From Fibrobacter sp. UBA1313 (GTDB lineage Bacteria; Fibrobacterota; Fibrobacteria; Fibrobacterales; Fibrobacteraceae), in assembly GCA_002307115.1 (NCBI GenBank), contig DBTP01000159.1:1-11964 (forward strand): 11,964 nt of DNA, read 5' to 3'. Below, piece by piece: positions 1 through 6,009 of this stretch; within the stretch, counting starts at the first letter, position 1; each line of letters begins with the position of its first letter. The notes beneath the pieces are model-generated. The model did no database searches, was not told where the DNA came from, and saw nothing but the letters and a program-made list of their open reading frames with translations. A program made the position numbers and the translations under genes.

Positions 1-30
1 AAATTGTAATCTATAAATCAAAGAAGAAAA

Positions 31-64
31 GGGTGCCTCTGGGAATTGCCTCGCACCCATTTTT
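31..64 (+). terminator. Possible terminator of a gene upstream of the window
   Basis: GGGTGC at 31-36 is the inverted repeat of GCACCC at 53-58, followed by a five-T run at 60-64. The loop is long (16 bases) and the stem is only six pairs, so this is a weak intrinsic terminator at best. It lies just before the NfeD gene and could instead be a hairpin in that gene's leader. Confidence 0.4.
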
Positions 65-78
65 GTAGATTCTCTACC

Positions 79-1539
79 ATGAAAAATTTGATTACGTTTC
101 TTTTGCTTCTTTTTGTAACCCCTTTTGCTGAAACGGGAGACTCGACTGCGGTTGCGGGTAAAACGGCCGCTTGGATTACTCTAGAAGGGGATGTAGACCC
201 AGGAATGAATGATTATGCAAGGCGCGCGATTGCAGAAGCGATCCAACAAAAACCAGACTACATCATTTTCGAAATCAATACTTTTGGGGGTCGTCTTGAT
301 GCTGCGTTTGATATTGTAGATACCATCATGGGAGTGAAAGGCCCCAAAACAGTGACTCTCGTTCGCAACAAGGCCATCAGTGCAGGGGCCCTTATTTCTC
401 TCGCGAGCAAAGAACTTTATATGCTTCATGGAACGACCATCGGCGACTGTGCTCCCATAGTCCAAAACAGTGATGGAACTCCGCAAATTATCGGAGAAAA
501 AATTCAATCTCCACTCCGCGCCAAATTTCGAAACCTAGCACAAAAGAACCAGTATCCAGAACTCTTAAGTGCTGCGATGGTCACCCCCGAGTTAGAAGTT
601 CTCGAACTCAAACACAAAGATTCTGTTCTTGTGATCGATGGTAAAAAGTACGCAAAGTGGACAGAGGCCGATAAAGCGTTTTGGGGATCTCCAAAAGTTC
701 TCGTACCTGAAGGCGAACTTTTAACCATGACCGATGAAGAAGCTCTTGCTTTCAAATTCTCAAAAGCGACACTAGAATCGCCTCAAGCACTTGAAAAAAT
801 CCTAGGCATCACCCGCACAATCAAAGTGGAAATTTCTACTGGTGAAAAAATTGCCCGTTTTATTGGAACCATTTCTGGCATACTTCTTATTGTAGGTTTC
901 GGAGCTCTCTATCTCGAATTTAAGACCCCAGGAATGGGTATTTTCGGTGTCATCGGAATCACCGCCATCGCAGCCGTTTTCTTTGGGCAATTCGCAGGTC
1001 AATTGGATAATTATTTCCCTGCAATTCTTTTGGTCATTGGAGCCCTTCTTTTTATTGTCGAGATTCTGATTCTTCCGGGCACATTCTTATTTGGAATTGG
1101 TGGCATTGGATTTATGATTGCAGCCTTAGCCCTGATATTCAAGGACTCGTCGCTCCCCTCTTTTATGCCCATTCTTTTTTCCGATACCGCCCCTTGGATT
1201 CGAGGTCTTTTCTACATCATGAGTTGTGCGGTAACCGCATTATTACTCCCCATTGTATTCTCACGCTATATCGTTCAGCTTCTCCCTGAAGGTTGGACCC
1301 CCATGCTCAGCACAGACCTTGCAGAAGCAAAATCCCCCACCGAAGCAATTTCTTCCATTAGCATTGGTATGGAAGGGGTCGCCACCACGCCACTCCGTCC
1401 GGTAGGGCACGCCAAAATTAATGGCATTCTTTTGGATGTTCAAACGCATGGCGATATTATTGAATCGGGAACCCCTGTCAGAGTGATCGCCGTTAGTGAT
1501 GGAAGAATCTGGGTATCCCCAACAGCGGAAGAATCCTAG
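79..1539 (+). CDS. nfeD: NfeD family protein, long form with ClpP-like serine protease domain
   Basis: This is a 486-residue membrane-anchored NfeD of the long type. Residues 1-15 or so form a signal peptide. A ClpP-class domain spans about 30-240, with the usual INTFGG turn at 67-71, a serine in AISAGA (Ser101) and a lysine in GEKI (Lys141). These match the Ser-Lys catalytic dyad of the archaeal homologue PH1510, which cleaves the C-terminal region of its partner stomatin. Roughly five membrane segments follow (about 261-279, 286-305, 312-332, 334-355, 375-396). A C-terminal OB-fold NfeD domain (about 428-483) carries the typical LRPVG and DV..HGD.I..G motif. The start at 79 is chosen because it puts the signal peptide first; an in-frame TTG at 46 would add 11 polar residues before it. 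No good Shine-Dalgarno site is visible; a small GTAGA/TCTAC hairpin (65-77) abuts the ATG. The family works with SPFH/flotillin proteins, and floA is found 0.9 kb downstream. Proteolytic activity is inferred from the residues. Confidence 0.93.
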   Translation: MKNLITFLLLLFVTPFAETGDSTAVAGKTAAWITLEGDVDPGMNDYARRAIAEAIQQKPDYIIFEINTFGGRLDAAFDIVDTIMGVKGPKTVTLVRNKAISAGALISLASKELYMLHGTTIGDCAPIVQNSDGTPQIIGEKIQSPLRAKFRNLAQKNQYPELLSAAMVTPELEVLELKHKDSVLVIDGKKYAKWTEADKAFWGSPKVLVPEGELLTMTDEEALAFKFSKATLESPQALEKILGITRTIKVEISTGEKIARFIGTISGILLIVGFGALYLEFKTPGMGIFGVIGITAIAAVFFGQFAGQLDNYFPAILLVIGALLFIVEILILPGTFLFGIGGIGFMIAALALIFKDSSLPSFMPILFSDTAPWIRGLFYIMSCAVTALLLPIVFSRYIVQLLPEGWTPMLSTDLAEAKSPTEAISSISIGMEGVATTPLRPVGHAKINGILLDVQTHGDIIESGTPVRVIAVSDGRIWVSPTAEES

Positions 1540-1594
1540 ATGTTTTGTTTAAAAATTTGCAAAACCCGCTAACAACAACCTCCATATTTTACAC

Positions 1595-1624
1595 AAAAAG
1601 CCCTGTCAAATGACAGGGCTTTTT
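1595..1624. terminator. Bidirectional intrinsic terminator
   Basis: AAAAAGCCCTGTCA at 1595-1608 and TGACAGGGCTTTTT at 1611-1624 are perfect inverted repeats. The GC-rich core is flanked by A5 on one side and T5 on the other, so it gives a stem plus U-run on both strands. It lies between the convergent nfeD and the minus-strand lipoprotein gene, and so should end both transcripts. Confidence 0.92.
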
Positions 1625-1641
1625 GATGTGCACAGAAAAAA

Positions 1642-2256
1642 TTATTTCTTGCTCAACTTATCGCAATTACCTTCCCAGAAATAATCAGAGACAATATTTT
1701 TCTCGCTGATCACAAAGTGAACCTTACACTCTCCTTCCTTATAGACGAGAACTTGCTCTTCCGCAACATTGAAAATGTATTTCGGGCAATCACCCAATAA
1801 GGACGATTCCGAACACTTCACATTCTCTTCCACGGGAAGTGTATAAGTCTCGGTAGGTTCACCCCACTTTGCCTTTAATTCAGAAACATCTTGCTTAAAA
1901 TAGGCTCTGAGAACCTTATGTTCCCGCTTCTTTCCTAAGCCTTCACAATCGCCCGGTTTTCTTGCACGGATGCGGTAGTTATGAATAACGCCCTTATCAT
2001 CGGCCAAGAAATCAATCATGCAAGCTTGTTTAAGTGCCGCAATAGCGCCAAAGCCCCCAATGCTCGAAGTCTGTGAGGACATTTCTGCATAACCCACCAC
2101 TCGATATTGATTGGCCACAGTCGTATCCAAAGTAAGGTGTTCCTTTTTGTAAGGAATTTCATTCACATTTTTGCCGAGTAAATCACTTGCTTTTGTGGAA
2201 CAACCCACTACTGTGAGCGCCAAAGCGACTGCACAGAACCCTATCATTTTATTCAT
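1642..2256 (-). CDS. Lipoprotein of unknown function, six conserved-looking cysteines
   Basis: I do not recognise the family. The 204-residue product begins with a lipoprotein signal peptide ending in TVVGC (lipidated Cys19), so it is an exported, lipid-anchored protein. The mature part has six further cysteines (79, 104, 148, 157, 177, 198), an even number that would suit three disulfides in the periplasm or outside. Residues about 116-195 (from the LRAYF stretch through WGEPTETY and on to a strand-rich end) faintly resemble the BamE/SmpA-type fold, where G-x-P-T is followed by beta strands; this is only a visual impression. The start at 2256 is favoured over the alternative at 2283 because AGGAG lies six bases before it and the signal peptide begins there. 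It stands alone, between convergent nfeD and divergent floA, with its own terminator. It sits between two genes that are normally neighbours, so a role at FloA/NfeD membrane sites is possible but not shown. Confidence 0.85.
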   Translation of the reverse strand: MNKMIGFCAVALALTVVGCSTKASDLLGKNVNEIPYKKEHLTLDTTVANQYRVVGYAEMSSQTSSIGGFGAIAALKQACMIDFLADDKGVIHNYRIRARKPGDCEGLGKKREHKVLRAYFKQDVSELKAKWGEPTETYTLPVEENVKCSESSLLGDCPKYIFNVAEEQVLVYKEGECKVHFVISEKNIVSDYFWEGNCDKLSKK

Positions 2257-2450
2257 TTGTATCTCCTGTTTATGAACAATCACTCATTGTGAAAAGTCCA
2301 CTCTACCATTGTCCAAGAAGGCAAAAAATCATTTTGAAGCCCTCACTGGGTCACATTTTTTGTGACAAGGTGAAATATAACTACTTTTAGCTCGTGATTA
2401 TTTGTTTTTTATCATAGGCATAACTAAAAAGTTTTTATTCAGGAGAACTC
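2257..2450. promoter_or_regulatory. Divergent promoter region with a GTCACA/TGTGAC dyad
   Basis: These 194 bases separate the minus-strand lipoprotein gene from floA and contain no gene. GTCACA (2350-2355) and TGTGAC (2361-2366) form a perfect six-base dyad around five Ts. Just after it is a TATAAC box (2376-2381), a possible -10 for floA. A second weak pair is TTGTTT (2402-2407) with TAAAAA (2425-2430) at 17-base spacing. The floA Shine-Dalgarno AGGAGA is at 2441-2446. No T-run follows the dyad on either strand, so it looks more like a protein-binding site than a terminator. The promoter boxes are guesses. Confidence 0.4.
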
Positions 2451-3431
2451 ATGAACAATATGTTCATTCTAGGTATTATCATCGCAGGCATCATCGCCCT
2501 CATATTGTTAGTCTTTATTGCCAACTTCTTTAGCCTATGGCTACAAGCCTTATTCTCTAAGGCGAATGTCGGCATTCTCCAACTCATCGGAATGCGCCTT
2601 CGTAAAGTACCGCCTAAAATTATCGTTGACGCGCGCATTTTGAGCTGTAAAGCAGGGATGCCTGTAGATACCAATTTATTAGAAGCACATTTTATGTCAG
2701 GGGGTAATGTACTCCGCGTTATTCAAGCGCTCATCGCCGCAAACAAAGCAAACATTAAATTGGATTTCAAAGAAGCGACCGCCATTGACCTTGCAGGTCG
2801 TAACGTTCTTGAAGCCGTGCAAATGTCGGTGAACCCTAAAGTGATTGAAACGCCTCGCGTGAGTGCTGTTGCTCTTGATGGGATTCAGCTTCATGCCATT
2901 ACCCGAATCACCGTCCGCGCAAGCATCCAGAAACTGGTCGGTGGCGCTGGCGAAGAAACGGTCGTTGCCCGCGTAGGCGAAGGGATTGTGTCCTCCATCG
3001 GTAGTGCAACCACCCACAAGGCTGTGCTCGAAAATCCGAATATGATTTCCAAAAAAGTCCTTGCCGCAGGTTTGGACGCCGGTACCGCTTTTGAAATTCT
3101 TTCCATTGATATTGCGGACGTGGATGTCGGTCAAAACATTGGCGCCATGCTGGAAACCGACCGCGCTGAAGCGGACAAGAAAATTGCACAGGCGAAGGCA
3201 GAGGAACGCCGCGCCATGGCTATCGCCGCAGAACAGGAAATGAAAGCCAAAGTCATGGAAATGCGCGCCAAACTCGTAGATGCAGAATCTCAGGTGCCTA
3301 TGGCCATGGCCGATGCGCTCCGTTCCGGTCACCTCGGAGTCATGGACTATTACAATCTCCAAAACGTCAAAGCCGATACCCAAATGCGCTCACAGTTGGG
3401 AAACCAGAATACTGATACCGATTCGAACTAA
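2451..3431 (+). CDS. floA: Flotillin-like protein FloA
   Basis: The 326-residue protein is an unmistakable FloA (YqfA, UPF0365), a membrane-associated SPFH scaffold that organises lipid-raft-like microdomains in bacteria. A hydrophobic N-terminal anchor covers about 5-28. It is followed by the family's characteristic stretch with MRLRKVPP (48-55), then the SPFH/band-7 core to about 225 including RITVRA (152-157), GAGEET (165-170) and VARVGEGIVSSIGS (172-185). After it comes an Ala/Glu/Lys-rich coiled coil (about 233-285), where FloA oligomerises, and a short tail with HLGVMDYYNLQN (294-305). Length is normal for the family, and AGGAGA lies four bases before the ATG. It is probably co-transcribed with the next gene, which starts 18 bases after its stop. 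In Bacillus subtilis the gene order is yqeZ (nfeD), yqfA (floA), yqfB; here nfeD is present but separated by a lipoprotein gene on the other strand. Family identity is certain; the partnership with NfeD is inferred. Confidence 0.97.
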   Translation: MNNMFILGIIIAGIIALILLVFIANFFSLWLQALFSKANVGILQLIGMRLRKVPPKIIVDARILSCKAGMPVDTNLLEAHFMSGGNVLRVIQALIAANKANIKLDFKEATAIDLAGRNVLEAVQMSVNPKVIETPRVSAVALDGIQLHAITRITVRASIQKLVGGAGEETVVARVGEGIVSSIGSATTHKAVLENPNMISKKVLAAGLDAGTAFEILSIDIADVDVGQNIGAMLETDRAEADKKIAQAKAEERRAMAIAAEQEMKAKVMEMRAKLVDAESQVPMAMADALRSGHLGVMDYYNLQNVKADTQMRSQLGNQNTDTDSN

Positions 3432-3449
3432 AACGAAAGAGTGAATTCT

Positions 3450-4004
3450 ATGGAATTAGTCCTTCTCTTCGCTGGAATTATCATCTTTAATATTGTTGTC
3501 AAAAGGATGCAATACAAAGCCCAACAGGACAAACGTAAAGTTGAAAATTCTAGGTCCGCTCAATCTGCACCAAGACCTTTGGCAAATTCGGATACGCCCC
3601 AGTCTCTGCAAGATCTGATTCGGAAGTTCAATGAACGGCAACAAGAAACACAGTCTGCGGCCGCTCCAAAAACTGTGGAGAAGGAAAATCATTCCCCGGC
3701 ACACGAGGATACCCCTTCTGTATTAAACGAAGAAGCTCCGGTCACTCAGACACACCGCGAACAGTGGGAAGCTCGTAAAAAGGAATTATCCGAAGCGGCT
3801 TCTACACTGAACGCAGCGTCTAATCCCCGTATCGAATCTATGGCAAAGCCCATTATCCAAAAAAAAGCGGTGATTATACCCAATCATGGGATAACCAATT
3901 TCAAGTTAAACATTACCGAAGCGCGCGATGGATTCCTCTGGGCGAAAGTCATTGATGACCCTCGATTTCGGCGTCGGTCCCCACTTAATGTGAAGGCATT
4001 ATAA
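3450..4004 (+). CDS. Single-pass membrane protein downstream of floA, unknown function
   Basis: The 184-residue protein has one N-terminal membrane segment (about 2-17) followed by a basic stretch (KRMQYKAQQDKRKVE), which predicts a cytoplasmic body. The middle is low-complexity and rich in Ser, Pro, Ala, Gln and Glu (about 35-135), probably disordered apart from possible short helices near 50-68 and 103-120. The C-terminus is more ordered and basic: KKAVIIPNHG (138-147) and then ARDGFLWAKVIDDPRFRRRSP (158-178). That last stretch recalls the short C-terminal '.EIL..P.alR' motif of many small membrane-anchored hypothetical proteins, a resemblance I cannot verify. The ATG at 3450 is preferred because GAAAGAG ends eight bases before it; a GTG at 3441 lacks a spaced ribosome site. 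It follows floA by 18 bases, so it is likely a FloA-locus accessory, analogous in position to yqfB of Bacillus. Its last 20 bases overlap the 3' end of the opposing PspC-like gene. Confidence 0.8.
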   Translation: MELVLLFAGIIIFNIVVKRMQYKAQQDKRKVENSRSAQSAPRPLANSDTPQSLQDLIRKFNERQQETQSAAAPKTVEKENHSPAHEDTPSVLNEEAPVTQTHREQWEARKKELSEAASTLNAASNPRIESMAKPIIQKKAVIIPNHGITNFKLNITEARDGFLWAKVIDDPRFRRRSPLNVKAL

Positions 4005-4164
4005 GCCAGAAGATGAGATAGGCTATAATTCCAGCACCGCCGAGTAATGTGGCAAGCACCCAGAGAACGCGAACGAGGGTGGGATCCACTCCTAAGTATT
4101 CCCCGATGCCACCGCAAACGCCAGCAAGAAAACGATTCGTGTTAGAAAGAGTCAATTTTTTCAT
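3985..4164 (-). CDS. Small PspC-domain membrane protein
   Basis: Reading the minus strand from the ATG at 4162-4164 gives a 59-residue protein that is almost entirely one PspC domain. It starts MKKLTLSNTNRFLAGVCGGI, with the hallmark AGVCGGIGEYLGVDPTLVRVLW (14-35), then a hydrophobic segment with LLGGAGIIAYLIFWLIMP (40-57). This is the usual stand-alone form of about 60 residues, with no leucine-zipper or C-terminal toast-rack extension. PspC proteins are inner-membrane members of the phage-shock envelope-stress response; small stand-alone ones are widespread and mostly uncharacterised. AGAGGT (4171-4176) lies six bases upstream of the start and supports it. The gene is convergent with the floA-operon membrane protein and overlaps its end by 20 bases, and is divergent from the lamin-tail lipoprotein gene. 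Its presence beside floA suggests a cluster concerned with membrane integrity; a direct link to FloA is inference. Confidence 0.93.
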   Translation of the reverse strand: MKKLTLSNTNRFLAGVCGGIGEYLGVDPTLVRVLWVLATLLGGAGIIAYLIFWLIMPSH

Positions 4165-4260
4165 TGCTGAACCTCTGATATAATTTTTTTTCGTTCAAGA
4201 AGGAAATATTTCCTTCTTGTTCGTTTTTAAAGAGTCACTCACTTTTACCTAGGAGAAAAA
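4165..4260. promoter_or_regulatory. Divergent intergenic region, pspC-like gene / lamin-tail lipoprotein gene
   Basis: This 96-base AT-rich gap must hold the promoters of two divergent genes. On the minus strand TTATAT (near 4178-4183) is a candidate -10 for the PspC-like gene. The bases where its -35 box would lie overlap the palindrome at 4196-4219. On the plus strand the Shine-Dalgarno AGGAGA for the lipoprotein gene is at 4251-4256, five bases before its ATG. No clear plus-strand promoter is visible. Confidence 0.4.
4196..4219. repeat. Perfect 24-bp palindrome
   Basis: CAAGAAGGAAAT (4196-4207) is followed directly by its exact reverse complement ATTTCCTTCTTG (4208-4219), with no spacer. 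On the plus strand a run of five Ts follows at 4224-4228, so it could be an AT-rich terminator for transcripts running out of the floA operon through the PspC-like gene. On the minus strand the following run is A-rich, so it is not a terminator there. A zero-spacer palindrome between two divergent genes fits equally well with an operator for a dimeric regulator. I cannot tell the two apart from sequence. Confidence 0.85.
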
Positions 4261-5508
4261 ATGAGTCTACTCTCAAAAAATACGAAAAAAACAATTCTTG
4301 TGGGAGCTCTCAGCGTATTATTACTCAGTGCCTGCCATGATAATGCATCTTCCGATAAAACGCCGTACGCAGGGGGCACAGCAGCAGTGCGCCTTGATAT
4401 TGGAAGCATGGAAATGCCATTACTTGATAGTATTACCATCGACTGTTTTGGTGCCGACACCACACACTTGGTGACTATCTCTGCTGAAAGCACATTCGAC
4501 TTAGATCTCCTCCCTTTTGACTCATGGGTCTTTAAGGCAAAAGTCTACGCGAACGGAGGATTACTCACCCAGGAAGGAGAAACCGAAGTCGCTGTAAGTG
4601 CAGGAGACCTAATGGATGTGGTGATCCAATTGCAGGCACTTATCGGCTTTATTTATGTGAAAATTCCATTGGGGCTCGGCAACCCCCTGGGCATTGAATC
4701 AGGAACACTCTCAATCGCTTCGGATCAACTGGACTCCACTTACACTTTTGAACTGGATGACAAGGAAGCAACCCTCAGCACCCAGGCTCTTCCCTTGGGC
4801 AAAACCTATTTCATTCAGATCCATTTATTCAACGCTCTCGGAGATACCATTTATGCATTCTCCGACAGTATTCTTATCAATGCGGATAACTTATTTCCCA
4901 CCATTATTCTTGAATCGTTGCGGGGCGACATTTCCGTGAGCATCCAGATGCAGACGATGAGCCCCCAGGAATGGCAAGCGACATTCAGCACCAGTAAAAA
5001 AAGAACCCCTATCGCAGGGGATTTACTGATCACCGAATTTTTTGTCTATCCGAAAATTAGCGGAACTTCATTTGAATTTGTGGAAATTTATAATGGCTCC
5101 ATTGATTCTCTCATTCTCGACAGTTGCACCCTCAGTGAATCTTCCAGCAAATCGAGAACGTTGCTCCCCGCCCATACCGTAATTCCCCCCGCCACATTCT
5201 GGGTCCTAGGGAACGATAGCGTTGACTCTCCCGATATTATTATTGACACGGGTGATCTTCCAAAATCAGCCCGCGCTTTAGTTTTCCATTGTCGAAGCGA
5301 AGTCATCGATTCCATTTGGTATAACACCGCAACAGATAGCACAAACACAAACCCGTTCCCTATGGCGACCGGAAAAACAACCCAGCTTCCTTTAGATCAT
5401 TGGAAAACACAGGACTCGGGAACGTCCTGGTGCTTAGGAAACTCCACATTCCAATTTGGTGAAAATATTTTCTACGGGTCCCCTGGGAAAGACGCCTCCT
5501 GCCCCTAA
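4261..5508 (+). CDS. Lipoprotein with C-terminal lamin-tail domain
   Basis: The 415-residue protein has a lipoprotein signal peptide ending LLLSAC (Cys25), so it should be lipid-anchored in the envelope. Residues about 38-245 are strand-rich and contain two apparently repeated units of the kind seen in carboxypeptidase-regulatory or Ig-like folds (FDLDLLPFDSWVFKAKVYANG at about 79-99, and LSTQALPLGKTYFIQIHLFNALG at about 172-194). The C-terminal part (about 252-410) looks like a lamin-tail (LTD) domain: GDLLITEFFVYP, then FEFVEIYNGS, LDSCTLSE, VIPPATFWVLGND, and the terminal YGSPGKDA that matches the 'GTPGA.N' ending of these domains. In bacteria LTDs occur in secreted or surface proteins, often with nucleases or adhesion modules, but no catalytic module is present here. 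AGGAGA precedes the ATG by five bases. It stands in a single-gene unit and ends nine bases from the convergent Cys-rich lipoprotein gene, with no clear terminator between. The role is unknown; a surface-binding or structural one is inferred. Confidence 0.88.
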   Translation: MSLLSKNTKKTILVGALSVLLLSACHDNASSDKTPYAGGTAAVRLDIGSMEMPLLDSITIDCFGADTTHLVTISAESTFDLDLLPFDSWVFKAKVYANGGLLTQEGETEVAVSAGDLMDVVIQLQALIGFIYVKIPLGLGNPLGIESGTLSIASDQLDSTYTFELDDKEATLSTQALPLGKTYFIQIHLFNALGDTIYAFSDSILINADNLFPTIILESLRGDISVSIQMQTMSPQEWQATFSTSKKRTPIAGDLLITEFFVYPKISGTSFEFVEIYNGSIDSLILDSCTLSESSSKSRTLLPAHTVIPPATFWVLGNDSVDSPDIIIDTGDLPKSARALVFHCRSEVIDSIWYNTATDSTNTNPFPMATGKTTQLPLDHWKTQDSGTSWCLGNSTFQFGENIFYGSPGKDASCP

Positions 5509-5517
5509 AAGAAAAAT

Positions 5518-6000
5518 TTACGAACGAATCTTTTTGTTGTTCATTCTCTGTTTGAAATCGGAGGGTGGATCAGGCGGCGGCTGGGGTCTATTAGGTGGGC
5601 CCGGCGGCCCCATATAATTTGGAGACATGGGATGAGGAGGTGGTGGTGGAATTGGCCCAGGATAAAGATAGGGGTCACAGACATCTTCACTTTCTCTACA
5701 TAGAGCGCACAAGTAAGCAGGGCTACAATTTCCATAACGAGAATCGTAATAGAGATCTTGATAAAAATGCCCTTCAAAACAAGATCCACAAACTCTTTCC
5801 CACACACCAAAATTGCAGAGATCATCAGTGGTTATTCCACAAACGCAAGCGGAACCCGTACAGGTATTGCAAACTTGCACCCCGTAAGAATCATAATAAC
5901 ACCAAGTTTCGGTGACGTTTTCAGAAGGATCAGGGGCAACGCAAGAAACCATTGCCACAAATGCCAAAGCGAGCAATGCAGCAAAAGCCCCTATACGCAT
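5518..6000 (-). CDS. Small Cys-rich lipoprotein with proline-rich tail
   Basis: I do not recognise the family. The 160-residue product begins with a hydrophobic signal ending AMVSC (Cys20), a plausible though not ideal lipobox because Met is at -3. The mature middle part (34-108) has twelve cysteines: 34, 44, 47, 52, 54, 62, 71, 74, 92, 98, 101 and 108, with CNTC, CVC, CGSC and CALC pairs. It is also rich in Tyr, Asp and Gly. In an exported protein these are most likely disulfides, though a metal site is possible. From about 113 to 146 it turns into a proline-rich stretch (PGPIPPPPPHP and later PPGPPNRPQPPPDPP), then a short basic end (KQRMNNKKIRS). The start is supported by AGGGG (6007-6011 on the minus strand), which overlaps the stop codon of gpsA. 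With only nine bases between the genes, it is the last gene of the der-plsY-gpsA operon. Its base use looks unremarkable. Confidence is high that it is a gene, low on function. Confidence 0.82.
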   Translation of the reverse strand: MRIGAFAALLALAFVAMVSCVAPDPSENVTETWCYYDSYGVQVCNTCTGSACVCGITTDDLCNFGVWERVCGSCFEGHFYQDLYYDSRYGNCSPAYLCALCRESEDVCDPYLYPGPIPPPPPHPMSPNYMGPPGPPNRPQPPPDPPSDFKQRMNNKKIRS

Positions 6001-6009
6001 TTTAATCCC

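Noticed and set aside
2350..2366. A CRP or FNR binding site upstream of floA.
   Set aside because: The half-sites face outward (TCACA then TGTGA), opposite to the CRP consensus, and do not match FNR.
2697..3383. A 228-codon open frame on the minus strand across floA.
   Set aside because: It lies wholly inside the clearly conserved floA frame, has a His- and Phe-rich composition without any domain, and is an antisense shadow.
5509..5545. A terminator between the convergent lamin-tail and Cys-rich lipoprotein genes.
   Set aside because: Only a weak GAAC/GTTC pairing with wobbles exists, with no T-run after it on the plus strand.
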